Positions 8,907 through 18,479 are shown, numbered from the stretch's first letter. The stretch: 64,000 bases of DNA from Verrucomicrobiia bacterium (GCA_030432565.1 JAUIGV010000003.1:222171-286170); one strand, 5' to 3'. Notes: generated from the letters alone by a model not told the origin. A program made the numbers and translations.

Positions 8907-9180
8907 GTTTGAGTATCGAAGTCGTTCTGAGCAATATCAACAGGAATTCTGGGTCCGAGACTCGGCGCCTTCCGCAAGCCACTGCCAGCACATTATACCG
9001 GAAACTGGATGACACCCTCAAAGAGATCGGGTTCACTGAAGGAATCCGGGACATCTTCCGACCTGCTTACACAGATGCCGAAGGGGGAGGACGTCCCGGT
9101 ATCGATCCGGCGGCCTACTTCAAGATGCTCCTGATTGGCGTCTTCGAAACCCTCCCCAGCGTTCCAGCTTCCAAGGGATC
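8907..9180 (+). pseudogene. Decayed transposase N-terminus, IS1182-like
   Basis: From ATG 8907 one frame reads MFEYRSRSEQYQQEFWVRDS, then the similarity moves to another frame (LPQATASTLYRKLDDTLKEI ... GRPGIDPAAYFKMLLIGVFE), the usual N-terminal pattern of IS1182/IS5-type transposases (YRKL..L....G, GRPGI.P..YF.MLLIG.FE). The joined segment is about 90 residues of a protein normally over 400 residues long and ends abruptly near 9180. It is a frameshifted, truncated remnant with no visible terminal repeats. Confidence 0.75.
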
Positions 9181-9245
9181 ATTGTTTTGACCTTCCCGGC
9201 GAACACTTCTTTCTTGAGAGCATCGTGGAAGCCCGCGAAGAGCAA

Positions 9246-9356
9246 TCACTCCCGAGCAGTTGAAGCTCCGGCCTTTCTCCTCGACGGTAGATTGGGCAGC
9301 CTCCTTCCTCGTTGGGACATTAACAATGGGCGGCTGGAAGAGGTCCGTTGCAGAGC
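9246..9356 (+). repeat. Duplicated 3' end of the CHAT gene
   Basis: The segment closely matches 6055-6165, the last codons of the CHAT gene and the bases after it. The encoded end reads PEQLKLRPFSSTVDWAASFL against SEQLKLRPFSSPVDWAAFIL in the full gene. Both copies continue into the same GGCGGCTGGAAGAGGTCCG stretch after the coding part. It is the tail of a lost second CHAT gene, or a duplicated recombination scar next to the dead transposase. Confidence 0.8.
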
Positions 9357-9542
9357 CATGATTGGGAGTGGTCCATTGATTTGGGCTGTGAGTAAGTCAA
9401 GAATGCCAAAATTCCTGCTTCATGCCTGACCGCCACAGAGCTATTCTCGTTCAGAGGCGGACGGAATCGGCAACCAGGTGGCTCAAAAGCTCTCTTCCGG
9501 TCGCCGATGGCCGTCAGCCAGGAACACCGATAAGGAAGATGC

Positions 9543-12314
9543 ATGAACGCCGTTGAAATCGAAGAAGCTGTCTCAGCTCTCGCCGAGAAGCCTTTCCAGG
9601 CGGAAAGCTTTCCCTTCGATTTTTTGGAGGCTTTTGGCAACAAGGCCACCACGATCAAGCGGCTGAAGGCCGAGGGGAAGAGCAGCACCAACCAATCAGA
9701 CCTCGCCGGTGGGGTCTTGCAGCGGAACAACATCCACCTTGCGACATGTGAGGCCGGAGCGGTCGCTGACACCCTGACCGCTCTCCTGGACAGTGCCGCC
9801 ACCACCAAGCACAAGGCCAAGTTCATCCTTGCAACCGATGGCCAGGAGTTCCAGGCCGAGAATCTCGTCAATGGCGAGACCGTCGCTTGCGACTACGCGC
9901 ATTTTTCCGATCATTTTGGTTTCTTCCTACCGCTTGCCGGGATCACCACCGTCAAAGAAATCCGAGAGAATGCCTTCGATATCAAGGCCACCAGTCGCCT
10001 GAATAAGCTTTATGTCGAGCTACTGAAGGACAACCCCGATTGGGGAGGCGAGGAGCGCCGCCATGAAATGAACCACTTCATGGCCCGGCTGATCTTTTGT
10101 TTCTTTGCCGAGGATACCGATATATTCCACCGCAAGGATTTGTTCACCGCCACGGTCGAGCAAATGAGCGCCCGGGATTCTTCCAACACCGACGAGGTGA
10201 TCGAGGAGATTTTCCGCGCCATGAATACCCAGCTCGATGAGCGCAAGGAGGCCGGAATCAAGAAATGGGCGGACGGTTTCCCTTACGTGAATGGCGGTCT
10301 CTTCTCAGGGAGCACCGAGGTTCCGCGTTTCAGCAAGATTGCCCGTTCTTACCTCCTCCATGTCGGCAACCTCGATTGGACCCAGATCAACCCCGATATT
10401 TTCGGCTCCATGATCCAAGCCGTGGCGGACGATGAGGAACGCGGAGCCCTTGGGATGCACTACACCAGTGTTCCCAATATCCTCAAAGTTCTCAACCCCC
10501 TCTTTCTCGATGATTTGCGCGCCAAGCTTGAAGAGGCCGGGGACAATGCCCGCAAGCTCCTCAACCTGCGTAATCGCATTGCGCGAATCCGGGTGTTCGA
10601 TCCCGCTTGCGGGTCCGGGAATTTCCTCGTCATCGCCTACAAAGAAATGCGGGCGATTGAGGCCGAGATCAACCGACGCCGGAAGGAATCGGATCATCGC
10701 AGCGTGATCCCGCTGACAAACTTCCGGGGGATTGAGCTGCGAGACTTTTCCGCCGAGATTGCCCGGCTGGCCCTCATCATTGCGGAATATCAGTGTGATG
10801 TTCGGTATTTGGGACAGAAAGAAGCCCTGGCGGAATTTCTGCCGCTCGATGCCAAGAACTGGATTGTCTGTGGAAATGCCCTCCGGATTGACTGGCTCAG
10901 CGTCTGTGACCCGACGGGAAAGGCGGTGAAATTAAGAGGGGACGACTTGTTCAGTACGCCAATGGATCAGTCCGAAATCGACTTTGAGCATGAGGCAGGA
11001 GAGACCTATATTTGCGGGAATCCTCCTTACAAAGGGCGGAACAAAAAACAAGCAGAGGAGAAAAGTGATACTGAGCATGTGTTTTCCTCTTATTCTGGAT
11101 CGTTCGCTTCTCTCGACTATGTCGCAAACTGGTTTGTGAAGGCTTGCCAATTCTGTAATTACACAGATGCGTCAGCCGCGTTTGTGGCTACTAACTCAAT
11201 ATGTCAAGGAGAACAAGTAGCCCTCTTGTGGCCTGTGATATTTAGTGAAGGTCTGCGAATATCTTTTGCGCATACGTCTTTTAAATGGTCAAACTTAGCC
11301 AGCGATAAAGCTGGAGTTACTGTTGTGATCGTTGGAATTTCGAAGACTCCTGGTGATGCTCTTCTTTTTTCTGAAACTGAGAATTGGAGGGTGAGAAAGA
11401 TAGGTCCTTATCTGGTCCCCAATTCCACCGTTTTTGTGGAGAAAAGAAATAAGCCATTATCTGATTTGAGTGAAATGTATCTCGGAAACATGGCTAAGGA
11501 TGGCGGTAATCTTATTATGACCTTTGGTGAAGGGCAGGATCTTATCGATAAGGATGGAGTTGACCCTCAGTTTGTTAGGAAGTTCTTTGGGTCAGAAGAG
11601 CTAATTCATTCTAAACCAAGAGCGTGTCTATGGATTGAAGAAGAAAAGAAAGATAAGGCCCTAAATAATCGGGAAATTGCTATTCGTGTTCAAAGAGTGC
11701 GCGAATTCCGATCTGCAAGCAAAGCAGCTTCCACCCGCGCTCATTCCAAAAACCCTTATCGATTTGTTCAAATGTCGGCAAAAAACGGCAATAGAGCAAT
11801 TATTGTGCCAAGGGTATCGTCTGAGAATCGACCTTACCTACCGGTGGACTATTTTCAATCGGGACCAATAATCGGTGACAAGTGCTACGCAATTTATGAT
11901 GGCGATCTCTGGAATATCGCTTTGATTGCCTCGAAGATGCACATCATTTGGATTGGAACGGTATGTTCGCGTCTAAGAACAGATTTCTCCTACGGAAATA
12001 AACTTGGCTGGAACACTTTTCCGGTCCCACCCCTGACCGAGAACAACAAAGCAGATCTCACAAAATGTGCAGAGGACATCCTCCTCGCCCGAGAAGCGCA
12101 TTTCCCGGCCACCATTGCGGATCTTTACGATCCGGAAACAATGCCTGACGATCTTCGCGCCGCGCACGAGCACAACGACGAAACCCTGGAGCGGATCTAC
12201 ATTGGGCGCCGCTTCAAGAACGACACCGAGCGGCTGGAGAAGCTTTTCCAGCTCTACACCCAAATGACCGAAGATAGGCCCGTTAAATCAATTTCCAAAG
12301 GAGTAGGAGAATGA
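9543..12314 (+). CDS. Large class I N6-adenine DNA methyltransferase (MmeI/type IIG-like)
   Basis: A 923-residue protein; the ATG at 9543 follows an AGGAAG ribosome site. Residues 1 to about 340 are a helical N-terminal domain. SAM-binding motif I is FDPACGSGNFLV (about 351-362) and the catalytic motif is GNPPYKG (NPPY at 493-496), the N6-adenine type. After that comes a target-recognition region to about 830 and a helical C-terminus. I see no convincing nuclease motif at the N-terminus, so cleavage may be done by the GIY-YIG protein encoded downstream. It overlaps the next gene by 4 bp (ATGA). The bases from about 10930 to 11990, most of the recognition region, are much more AT-rich than the flanks, a sign of a swapped specificity domain. 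Confidence 0.88.
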   Translation: MNAVEIEEAVSALAEKPFQAESFPFDFLEAFGNKATTIKRLKAEGKSSTNQSDLAGGVLQRNNIHLATCEAGAVADTLTALLDSAATTKHKAKFILATDGQEFQAENLVNGETVACDYAHFSDHFGFFLPLAGITTVKEIRENAFDIKATSRLNKLYVELLKDNPDWGGEERRHEMNHFMARLIFCFFAEDTDIFHRKDLFTATVEQMSARDSSNTDEVIEEIFRAMNTQLDERKEAGIKKWADGFPYVNGGLFSGSTEVPRFSKIARSYLLHVGNLDWTQINPDIFGSMIQAVADDEERGALGMHYTSVPNILKVLNPLFLDDLRAKLEEAGDNARKLLNLRNRIARIRVFDPACGSGNFLVIAYKEMRAIEAEINRRRKESDHRSVIPLTNFRGIELRDFSAEIARLALIIAEYQCDVRYLGQKEALAEFLPLDAKNWIVCGNALRIDWLSVCDPTGKAVKLRGDDLFSTPMDQSEIDFEHEAGETYICGNPPYKGRNKKQAEEKSDTEHVFSSYSGSFASLDYVANWFVKACQFCNYTDASAAFVATNSICQGEQVALLWPVIFSEGLRISFAHTSFKWSNLASDKAGVTVVIVGISKTPGDALLFSETENWRVRKIGPYLVPNSTVFVEKRNKPLSDLSEMYLGNMAKDGGNLIMTFGEGQDLIDKDGVDPQFVRKFFGSEELIHSKPRACLWIEEEKKDKALNNREIAIRVQRVREFRSASKAASTRAHSKNPYRFVQMSAKNGNRAIIVPRVSSENRPYLPVDYFQSGPIIGDKCYAIYDGDLWNIALIASKMHIIWIGTVCSRLRTDFSYGNKLGWNTFPVPPLTENNKADLTKCAEDILLAREAHFPATIADLYDPETMPDDLRAAHEHNDETLERIYIGRRFKNDTERLEKLFQLYTQMTEDRPVKSISKGVGE

Positions 12315-13150
12315 ATGAATTCAATTCAATGACTATCGTCGCGGCTACAGAGGTTCTCGCTAATTTCAATTCTCATAGCGACATGGAGGTCCTGAGTGTA
12401 CAATGGGGTTTGGCGGGTAGATGTAGCACCACAAGCAAGTCTGCTCGCATTGCCGATTTATCCAAAATAGCGATTTCAGAGAACCCCGAGGTGTATACTG
12501 AATCCGGCCAAGTTTTCTTAGCTAGGGCTCTCGTCGAGGAAGCAATCAAAATTCCGAAAGAGCGACAAGGACCGCAACGCAAAAAACTAATTGCTGGGCT
12601 TCGATTTGACGGATTCGAGATTATCGAAAAAAATGTGGAATCAGCTGGATTTGGTTCACCCAAAATAGAAGTTGAACTGATCAGAATGTTGCCAGAAGAC
12701 GTTCCAGGTCTGGATTTTCGTGAGGCCGAGAGTGAGGTTTCCGCCCTCTTAACTGAATTGGGTTTCTCCGTTGCCAAGGGGCATCTGGACCGAGCGATAG
12801 CCGCATTCCAGAGAGGGGAATGGTCTTCAGCCAATGGCGAGCTGCGTAATTTCTATGAGGGCTATTTGAATGAGATGGCTATCGATTTGGGTTGTCCCAA
12901 GAGCGGTGATGGCAAAAGAAAGCGTGATTTCTTGGGTGAGCTACAGCCACCGCTCCTTCTTTCTGATTACAACGAATGGAATTCAAACAGTCAGAAGCCC
13001 CAGTTTGTCCAAGGCTTGATGAGTAGGATGCACCCTCATGGAGGACATCCAGGTCTCTCGGAGGAGGAAGATTCTACCTTTAGACTTCAAGTTCAGTTAG
13101 TGACCGCCCGTTTATTCCTTCGTCGATTCAACCAGAGAAAGCAAACCTAA
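12311..13150 (+). CDS. Unknown protein with HEPN-like C-terminus, second gene of RM-like operon
   Basis: A 279-residue protein with its ATG inside the stop of the methyltransferase gene and an upstream AAAGGAG. The middle region (DRAIAAFQRGEWSSANGELR NF-YEGYLN pattern near residue 160-185) and the end (HPHGGHPGLSEEE...LVTARLFLRRF) resemble the HEPN-like half of abortive-infection proteins found beside restriction systems. The N-terminal half is unassigned. It ends one base into the helicase ATG (TAATG). Being inserted between the methyltransferase and helicase with overlaps on both sides, it should be a stoichiometric or co-regulated part of the system. Its composition is AT-richer than the helicase gene. 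The HEPN suggestion is weak. Confidence 0.7.
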   Translation: MNEFNSMTIVAATEVLANFNSHSDMEVLSVQWGLAGRCSTTSKSARIADLSKIAISENPEVYTESGQVFLARALVEEAIKIPKERQGPQRKKLIAGLRFDGFEIIEKNVESAGFGSPKIEVELIRMLPEDVPGLDFREAESEVSALLTELGFSVAKGHLDRAIAAFQRGEWSSANGELRNFYEGYLNEMAIDLGCPKSGDGKRKRDFLGELQPPLLLSDYNEWNSNSQKPQFVQGLMSRMHPHGGHPGLSEEEDSTFRLQVQLVTARLFLRRFNQRKQT

Positions 13151-15207
13151 TGCCCGACTCCGTCCCATCTATTTCCGTCAACTACGCGAACAAAGGTTCC
13201 GCCGTTAAATCCAATGAGCTGGGAATGCGGCCCATGCAGGAGCGGGCTTACTTGCGACGCGGGGAGCAATATCTCCTCATTAAGTCGCCTCCGGCTTCTG
13301 GGAAGAGCCGGGCCTTGATGTTTATTGCCCTGGACAAACTCCGCAATCAGGGGATCAAGCAGGTGATTATCTGCGTTCCGGAAAAGAGCATCGGTTCCAG
13401 CTTCCACGATGAACTCCTCTCCGAGCACGGTTTTTGGGAGGATTGGAAGGTGAATCCGCAGTGGAATCTCTGCAACGCACCGGGAACCGACAGCGGCAAG
13501 GTGGACTCGATTGGGAATTTTCTGGAGAGCGAGGATGAGGTTCTGGTTTGCACCCATGCCAGCTTTCGTTTTGCGGTGGATCGCTTCGGCGTCGCGGCCT
13601 TCGATGGCCGGATGATTGCCATCGATGAATTTCACCATGTCTCCGCCAATCCGGACAACAAGCTCGGAGCGCACCTGGCCGAGTTCATCACTCGGGACAA
13701 ATGCCACATCGTAGCCATGACCGGCTCTTATTTCCGGGGCGATGCGGAGGCCGTGCTTCATCCCGAGGATGAGGCTCGATTCCAGACCGTCACCTACACC
13801 TACTACGAGCAACTCAGCGGGTATGAACACCTGAAGCAGCTTGATCTGGGGTATTTCTTCTACACCGGGAGCTATACTGACAAGGTGATGAAGGTGCTCG
13901 ACCCCAACGAGAAGACGATCATTCACATCCCCAACGTCAATTCCCGCGAGAGCACCAAGGACAAAATCCGGGAGGTCGAACATATCATCGATGAATTGGG
14001 ACGGTGGGAAGCCACCGACGACCAAACCGGATTCTACCTGGTCACCACTCAGGAGGGGAAAACTCTTCGCGTGGCCGACTTGGTCGATGATGACCCAAGC
14101 AAACGGGAGAAGGTCGCCGCCGCCCTGAAAGATGCTTCCCAGAAGTTCAACCGCGACCATGTCGATATCATCATTGCCCTTGGCATGGCCAAGGAAGGTT
14201 TCGATTGGATTTGGTGCGAACACGCTCTCACGATTGGCTATCGCTCCAGCCTGACTGAAATCGTGCAGATCATTGGTCGCGCCACGAGAGACGCGCCTGG
14301 GAAGACCAAAACCCGCTTCACCAACCTCATTGCCGAACCCGACGCGAGCGAAGATCAGGTCACGCACGCGGTCAATGATACCCTCAAGGCCATCGCGGCC
14401 AGTCTACTTATGGAGCAGGTGCTTGCGCCCCGCTTTGATTTCCGTCCCAAAAGCCCCGGCGGGCTGGAGGGTCATGTCATGGAGGATTTCGACTACGGGG
14501 TGAATGGTTACGACCCGGACAAGTGCAATGTGGGGGTGAACCATGAGACCGGGACCATTCAGATGGAAATCAAAGGTCTTGTCATGCCTAAGAGCGCCGC
14601 CGCCAAGCAGATTTGCAAAGAGGACCTCAACGAGCTGATCACCTCCTTTGTCCAGGACCGGCAAACCTTGGAGCGAGGGCTCTTTGATGAGGAAACTGTC
14701 CCGGAAGAGCTAACCCAGGTCAAAATGGGGAAAATTGTTCAGGAGCGTTTCCCGGATCTCGATGAGGAAGACCAGGAAGCCGTGCGACAACACGCCATTG
14801 CGGCCTTGAACTTCATTCAGCAAGCTAAGAAGGCGGTCAATGACGATACCGGTTCTGATGATGAGCCGCTCAATCTCTCACTGATCGAAGGGGTGCGGAG
14901 ATTTGCGATGGATGTCAAAGACATGGACATTGACCTCATCGACCGGATCAACCCCTTTGAGGAGGCTTACTCGATCCTCTCCAAAACCATGAGCGAGGAA
15001 CGTCTCAAACAGGTGGCGGAGGTGATCGCGGGTCGCAAAATCAGCCTGTCCGCTGAGGAAGCCCGCGAACTCGTGAAGCGGGCCCTGAAATTCAAGGCCG
15101 AGAAGAACAGGCTGCCTTCCCTGACCGCCGCCGATCCCTGGGAGAAGCGAATGGCCGAAGGCGTAGCCTACCTGCAGCGCAAAGTGAAGGAGGAACAAAA
15201 TGCCTAA
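13150..15207 (+). CDS. SF2 DEAD/DEAH-type helicase of the RM-like operon
   Basis: A 685-residue superfamily 2 helicase. Motif I is SPPASGKS (about 46-53), motif II DEFH (about 159), motif III-like AMTGSYF, and motif VI QIIGRATRD (about 373-381), so ATP hydrolysis should be intact. The C-terminal 250 residues are an acidic helical extension with no domain that I recognise. It overlaps the preceding gene by 1 bp and the following one by 8 bp. By analogy with type I/III restriction enzymes and other methylase-helicase defence systems, it would translocate on or unwind unmodified DNA. The 406-residue frame on the opposite strand (13147-14367) is a shadow. Confidence 0.9.
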   Translation: MPDSVPSISVNYANKGSAVKSNELGMRPMQERAYLRRGEQYLLIKSPPASGKSRALMFIALDKLRNQGIKQVIICVPEKSIGSSFHDELLSEHGFWEDWKVNPQWNLCNAPGTDSGKVDSIGNFLESEDEVLVCTHASFRFAVDRFGVAAFDGRMIAIDEFHHVSANPDNKLGAHLAEFITRDKCHIVAMTGSYFRGDAEAVLHPEDEARFQTVTYTYYEQLSGYEHLKQLDLGYFFYTGSYTDKVMKVLDPNEKTIIHIPNVNSRESTKDKIREVEHIIDELGRWEATDDQTGFYLVTTQEGKTLRVADLVDDDPSKREKVAAALKDASQKFNRDHVDIIIALGMAKEGFDWIWCEHALTIGYRSSLTEIVQIIGRATRDAPGKTKTRFTNLIAEPDASEDQVTHAVNDTLKAIAASLLMEQVLAPRFDFRPKSPGGLEGHVMEDFDYGVNGYDPDKCNVGVNHETGTIQMEIKGLVMPKSAAAKQICKEDLNELITSFVQDRQTLERGLFDEETVPEELTQVKMGKIVQERFPDLDEEDQEAVRQHAIAALNFIQQAKKAVNDDTGSDDEPLNLSLIEGVRRFAMDVKDMDIDLIDRINPFEEAYSILSKTMSEERLKQVAEVIAGRKISLSAEEARELVKRALKFKAEKNRLPSLTAADPWEKRMAEGVAYLQRKVKEEQNA

Positions 15208-16408
15208 AGGCCAGACCGACGCCGAGATGCTGGCGGCCCTCGGAGTGGATACCACTCCGACCAAGAAGGCCAAGCGCACCCCGAAAGAGGAGCGCATTAT
15301 CGCCGGGTTTGAGGATATTGTGCGGTTTACCAAAGAGCATGGAGCCCCGCCGCAGCACGGAGAAGACCGCGATATTTTCGAGCGTCTTTATGCGGTCCGC
15401 CTGGACCGGATCCGGCAGTCCAAGGAATGCCGCAAGGTTCTCGAAGGCATGGACGAGGAAGGTTTGTTGGGAGAAAAGCCTTTAGAAGAGCCACTCGACA
15501 TTGAGGGAGACGATGAAGCCCTTCTTGCCGCTCTCGGGGCCGATGAGGATAGCTCATCCGACATCACGAAGCTGGAACACGTCAAATCCAGAGCCGAGAT
15601 CAAAGCAGCCGAGGAGGTGGCCAAGCGGGAGACCTGCCGGAATTTTGCCGTGTTTCGCCCCTTGTTCGAAAGCGTGCAGCAGGAAATTGAATCCGGTGAC
15701 CGCAAGATCCTCAAATTCAAGGACAACGCCGAGGTGAAAAAGGGCGACCTTTTTATCCTCGATGGCCAGAAGCTCTTTGTGGCCGAAGAAGGCGAGCTGT
15801 TCATCAACGACTACGATCGCCAGGACCGACGCTTGCGTGTGATCTACGACAACGGCACCGAAAGCGACATCCTCATGCGCTCCTTGCAAAGAGCCCTTAA
15901 CAAGGACAAGGCCAGCCGCCGCATCACTGACCCCACAGTCGGCCCGCTCTTTTCAGGCGAAGAAGAAGAGGGAGATTTGGCGACCGGCTACATTTACATC
16001 CTCCGGAGCCTATCCGAGGAGCCCTTTATCGCAGAGAACCGGGAAGTCATCCACAAGATCGGGGTGACTAGTGGAGACGTGAAAAAGCGCGTGGCCAACG
16101 CCAAAAAGGACCCAACCTACCTCTTGGCAGACGTTGAGATCGTGCAGACTTTCAAACTGGCCAACATTAACCGGAAAGGAGTGGAGAGCCTGCTTCACCG
16201 CTTCTTCGCAGACGTTCGTCTCGATGTGACCCTCAAAGACCGCTTCGACCAGCCGGTCGAGCCCAAAGAGTGGTTCCTCGTGCCCCTCCCGGTCATCGAG
16301 GAAGCGATTTCCCTCCTGGTGGCCGGGACGCTAGCGGATTTCAGCTACGATCCAGAGAAGGGAAAGCTTGTGGAGAGAATCGCCCCCGATAAGAAACTAG
16401 AGATCTAA
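15200..16408 (+). CDS. GIY-YIG nuclease of the RM-like operon
   Basis: A 402-residue protein overlapping the helicase by 8 bp. The C-terminal part carries a GIY-YIG domain of the T5orf172/Mug113 kind: GYIYILRS at about 263-270, HKIGVTS at about 284-290 with the following Arg in KKRVANAKK, and the metal-binding Glu in RKGVESLLHRFF at about 328. The N-terminal 250 residues are acidic and hold a small beta-rich segment (KKGDLFILDGQKLFVAEEGE). In the operon this is the obvious DNA-cutting subunit, with the helicase as motor and the methyltransferase for self-marking. It is the last gene of the overlapping run. Confidence 0.88.
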   Translation: MPKGQTDAEMLAALGVDTTPTKKAKRTPKEERIIAGFEDIVRFTKEHGAPPQHGEDRDIFERLYAVRLDRIRQSKECRKVLEGMDEEGLLGEKPLEEPLDIEGDDEALLAALGADEDSSSDITKLEHVKSRAEIKAAEEVAKRETCRNFAVFRPLFESVQQEIESGDRKILKFKDNAEVKKGDLFILDGQKLFVAEEGELFINDYDRQDRRLRVIYDNGTESDILMRSLQRALNKDKASRRITDPTVGPLFSGEEEEGDLATGYIYILRSLSEEPFIAENREVIHKIGVTSGDVKKRVANAKKDPTYLLADVEIVQTFKLANINRKGVESLLHRFFADVRLDVTLKDRFDQPVEPKEWFLVPLPVIEEAISLLVAGTLADFSYDPEKGKLVERIAPDKKLEI

Positions 16409-16446
16409 GTATAAGATTTTTTTGTCTCACTTTTAAAACTCTTACA

Positions 16447-16776
16447 ATGAACAAAGAAGAAGCTCTATCGATCGTAAATCAAATTATTGGTAGCCGACGT
16501 TTCGTGCTTCATGATCCTCAAGTCGAAATATTTTATGAAGAAAGATGTGCATTTGGAATCCGGATAAAGATGTGTGAAATTGTTGCAGAATTCAGGAATA
16601 AGGCGGGCGGTGACTTTGATGTTTTCTCAAAATATTTGACGAATTCCGGGATTGTAAAGGGTATGGAATTTTCAATTGTTGATCCCTCAATGGATGAAAA
16701 TGATGAACCTGCATCGATTCCTGAAGATAAATTTGCGGACAAGGTAAGTCAATTTTTCTATGACTATGGGCAATAG
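16447..16776 (+). CDS. Small hypothetical protein downstream of the RM-like operon
   Basis: A 109-residue acidic protein (MNKEEALSIVNQIIGSRRFV) beginning 38 bp after the GIY-YIG gene in an AT-rich stretch. The spacing allows co-transcription, but the composition differs from the nuclease gene. No membrane segment or motif is seen. It could be a passenger, an immunity protein or an accessory subunit. Confidence 0.6.
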   Translation: MNKEEALSIVNQIIGSRRFVLHDPQVEIFYEERCAFGIRIKMCEIVAEFRNKAGGDFDVFSKYLTNSGIVKGMEFSIVDPSMDENDEPASIPEDKFADKVSQFFYDYGQ

Positions 16777-17123
16777 CAATTGGGTCCGAGGTCTCATTCC
16801 AATTCAATCCGTGCGCCCCCTGTTTTGAAAATTAGGATGCGGTGCGATCTCAATGTGGTGCCTCCAAGGGGTTGTTCGAAATCAAGATTCCAAACCTAGG
16901 ATTTCGCAACCTCCTAGCTACCAAGCTCCTCCGCGACAACTAGAATTTACACTGACGACAATTACAGATAAGATTGATCCACGCGAGATTCCGGAGCGAG
17001 GTTTTGCTTGCGAACACAGCCGTTGGGGGTCTTCCTGCGGTTGTGTTGGGGAGTAGTGAGAGCCAACAGAATTGTTTCATGAATTGTCGTTAAAGAGATT
17101 TCCCTATTTGTGTTCTATAACCT
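16777..17123. other. 347-bp intergenic stretch, nothing recognised
   Basis: It separates the plus-strand defence block from the minus-strand membrane protein gene, so both transcripts end here. I see no convincing frame and no strong terminator. Confidence 0.5.
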
Positions 17124-18479
17124 TCATTCTTCGGGGGTCTTGGGGAATGATTGATGCTGGCCCTTTATTCTAGCGTAGGCTGTCTTAAAACGTTCTAGAT
17201 CGCGTTCGGCCTCAAGAAGGTAGCTACGAGATAGAATACTTTTTCGATGATTTTCGATGATTGAGGTGTTGAGAGGGGAGTGGAGCCAAAACACATCGTG
17301 GAGCCTAGAAGCAAAAGATTGAAATTCTCTGTCCAATCGTTCACCTTCTTTGGGCGGGTGATTGAAGTTCGAAATCTTGGAATAGACAGAATCGATTGTC
17401 TCCCACTGGCTCGAAAGAATTTTACTCGCACCCTCAGCTAAATCGACTTCGTTGCTTTCGGTTCCAATGGCTATTCTTGCTACGTCTGCCAGACGCAGAA
17501 GTATCTGGTAGCAAGGGAAGATGAGATCAAAATACTCCTCTAGCGTTTCACAGCGCAATTCTTCGGTAAAGAGTTCTCTTTCTGGCCAAACAAAGTCACG
17601 AGATTCCCAGTTGCTCGGATCTGAAAGGGAATCCTGGAGTTTTGAGAACAAGTCGTCAATTTGTTCGTGATCCGAGGCATGGGCGGGCTTTGAACTCAAC
17701 AACCTGCCCATTCTCCTGATGCGCCGAACCCGAAGGCCACCGACCGACACAAGCTTAAAAACGGTGTAGAAACGAAGATCTATAGACTGGTGGCTTTTCA
17801 GGTTTAGTCTAGTGAGCAGCCATTGATAGGTCGCGTATACCGAGAAAATGTAGCCAAAGGGGATTACCCATAACATCATCAAGAAGGGAAGTGCCAACGA
17901 TCTTAAACTCCCCAAATTAAACAAAATATTATGGTTTAGAACAACGTGGGACGTTACCCAAGAAATGACCGCTAGGCCGATTAAGCTCAGGAGGCATCCG
18001 TAAAACTTTTCTGTTGTCCGATGTTTTTCCTTTGATTGCGCGACAATCTGCAAAAGTCCCGTGAGTATGATGATCAATTGGAGGGGAATCTCCACGAGAA
18101 GTGGAAAGCTCTCCAGGTTAATGTAAAACGACACCAGAATTGCCAAAGTGAATTGCCTGCGAATTGTTCTTTGATATAGCCGCGCAGGATCATCTTCGTT
18201 GATGCCTTGAAACGGTACTAGTAAACCCGAGAAAGTTGCCCAGAGAATTGTTTCCTTGATCATCCCAAAGTTCCAAAAACCAATTTTGAAGAGAATTAGG
18301 ACCCCGGTTCCGATCCATACCCAAGTGAGGGAGGCCGTGATCAAAATGATACGGGAGAGAATGCTTTTCAACAAATTGCCAAGGGTAGCCCTCACCGCCT
18401 GATTGGTCAGGAACCACAAAGAAAGAGCCGTAAAAATCAAAAGGCTTGCAGTTTCCCTATTGGTCAAAGTGGACGTCAT
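17124..18479 (-). CDS. Multi-pass membrane protein of unknown function
   Basis: About 451 residues from the ATG at 18479 (MTSTLTNRETASLLIFTALS); an in-frame ATG at 18491 adds four residues. Seven or so hydrophobic segments occupy residues 10-240, followed by a basic linker (GGLRVRRIRRMGRLLSS) and a soluble, acidic, helical C-terminal domain of about 190 residues. No transport or enzymatic motif is visible. It is a lone minus-strand gene between the GIY-YIG operon and the sigma-like locus. A membrane anchor plus cytosolic helical domain is common among cell-death effectors of defence systems, but nothing here proves that. Confidence 0.75.
   Translation of the reverse strand: MTSTLTNRETASLLIFTALSLWFLTNQAVRATLGNLLKSILSRIILITASLTWVWIGTGVLILFKIGFWNFGMIKETILWATFSGLLVPFQGINEDDPARLYQRTIRRQFTLAILVSFYINLESFPLLVEIPLQLIIILTGLLQIVAQSKEKHRTTEKFYGCLLSLIGLAVISWVTSHVVLNHNILFNLGSLRSLALPFLMMLWVIPFGYIFSVYATYQWLLTRLNLKSHQSIDLRFYTVFKLVSVGGLRVRRIRRMGRLLSSKPAHASDHEQIDDLFSKLQDSLSDPSNWESRDFVWPERELFTEELRCETLEEYFDLIFPCYQILLRLADVARIAIGTESNEVDLAEGASKILSSQWETIDSVYSKISNFNHPPKEGERLDREFQSFASRLHDVFWLHSPLNTSIIENHRKSILSRSYLLEAERDLERFKTAYARIKGQHQSFPKTPEE

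Noticed and set aside
13147..14367. 406-codon minus-strand frame inside the helicase gene
   Set aside because: Antisense shadow of a gene with full helicase motifs; no start signal and no domain.
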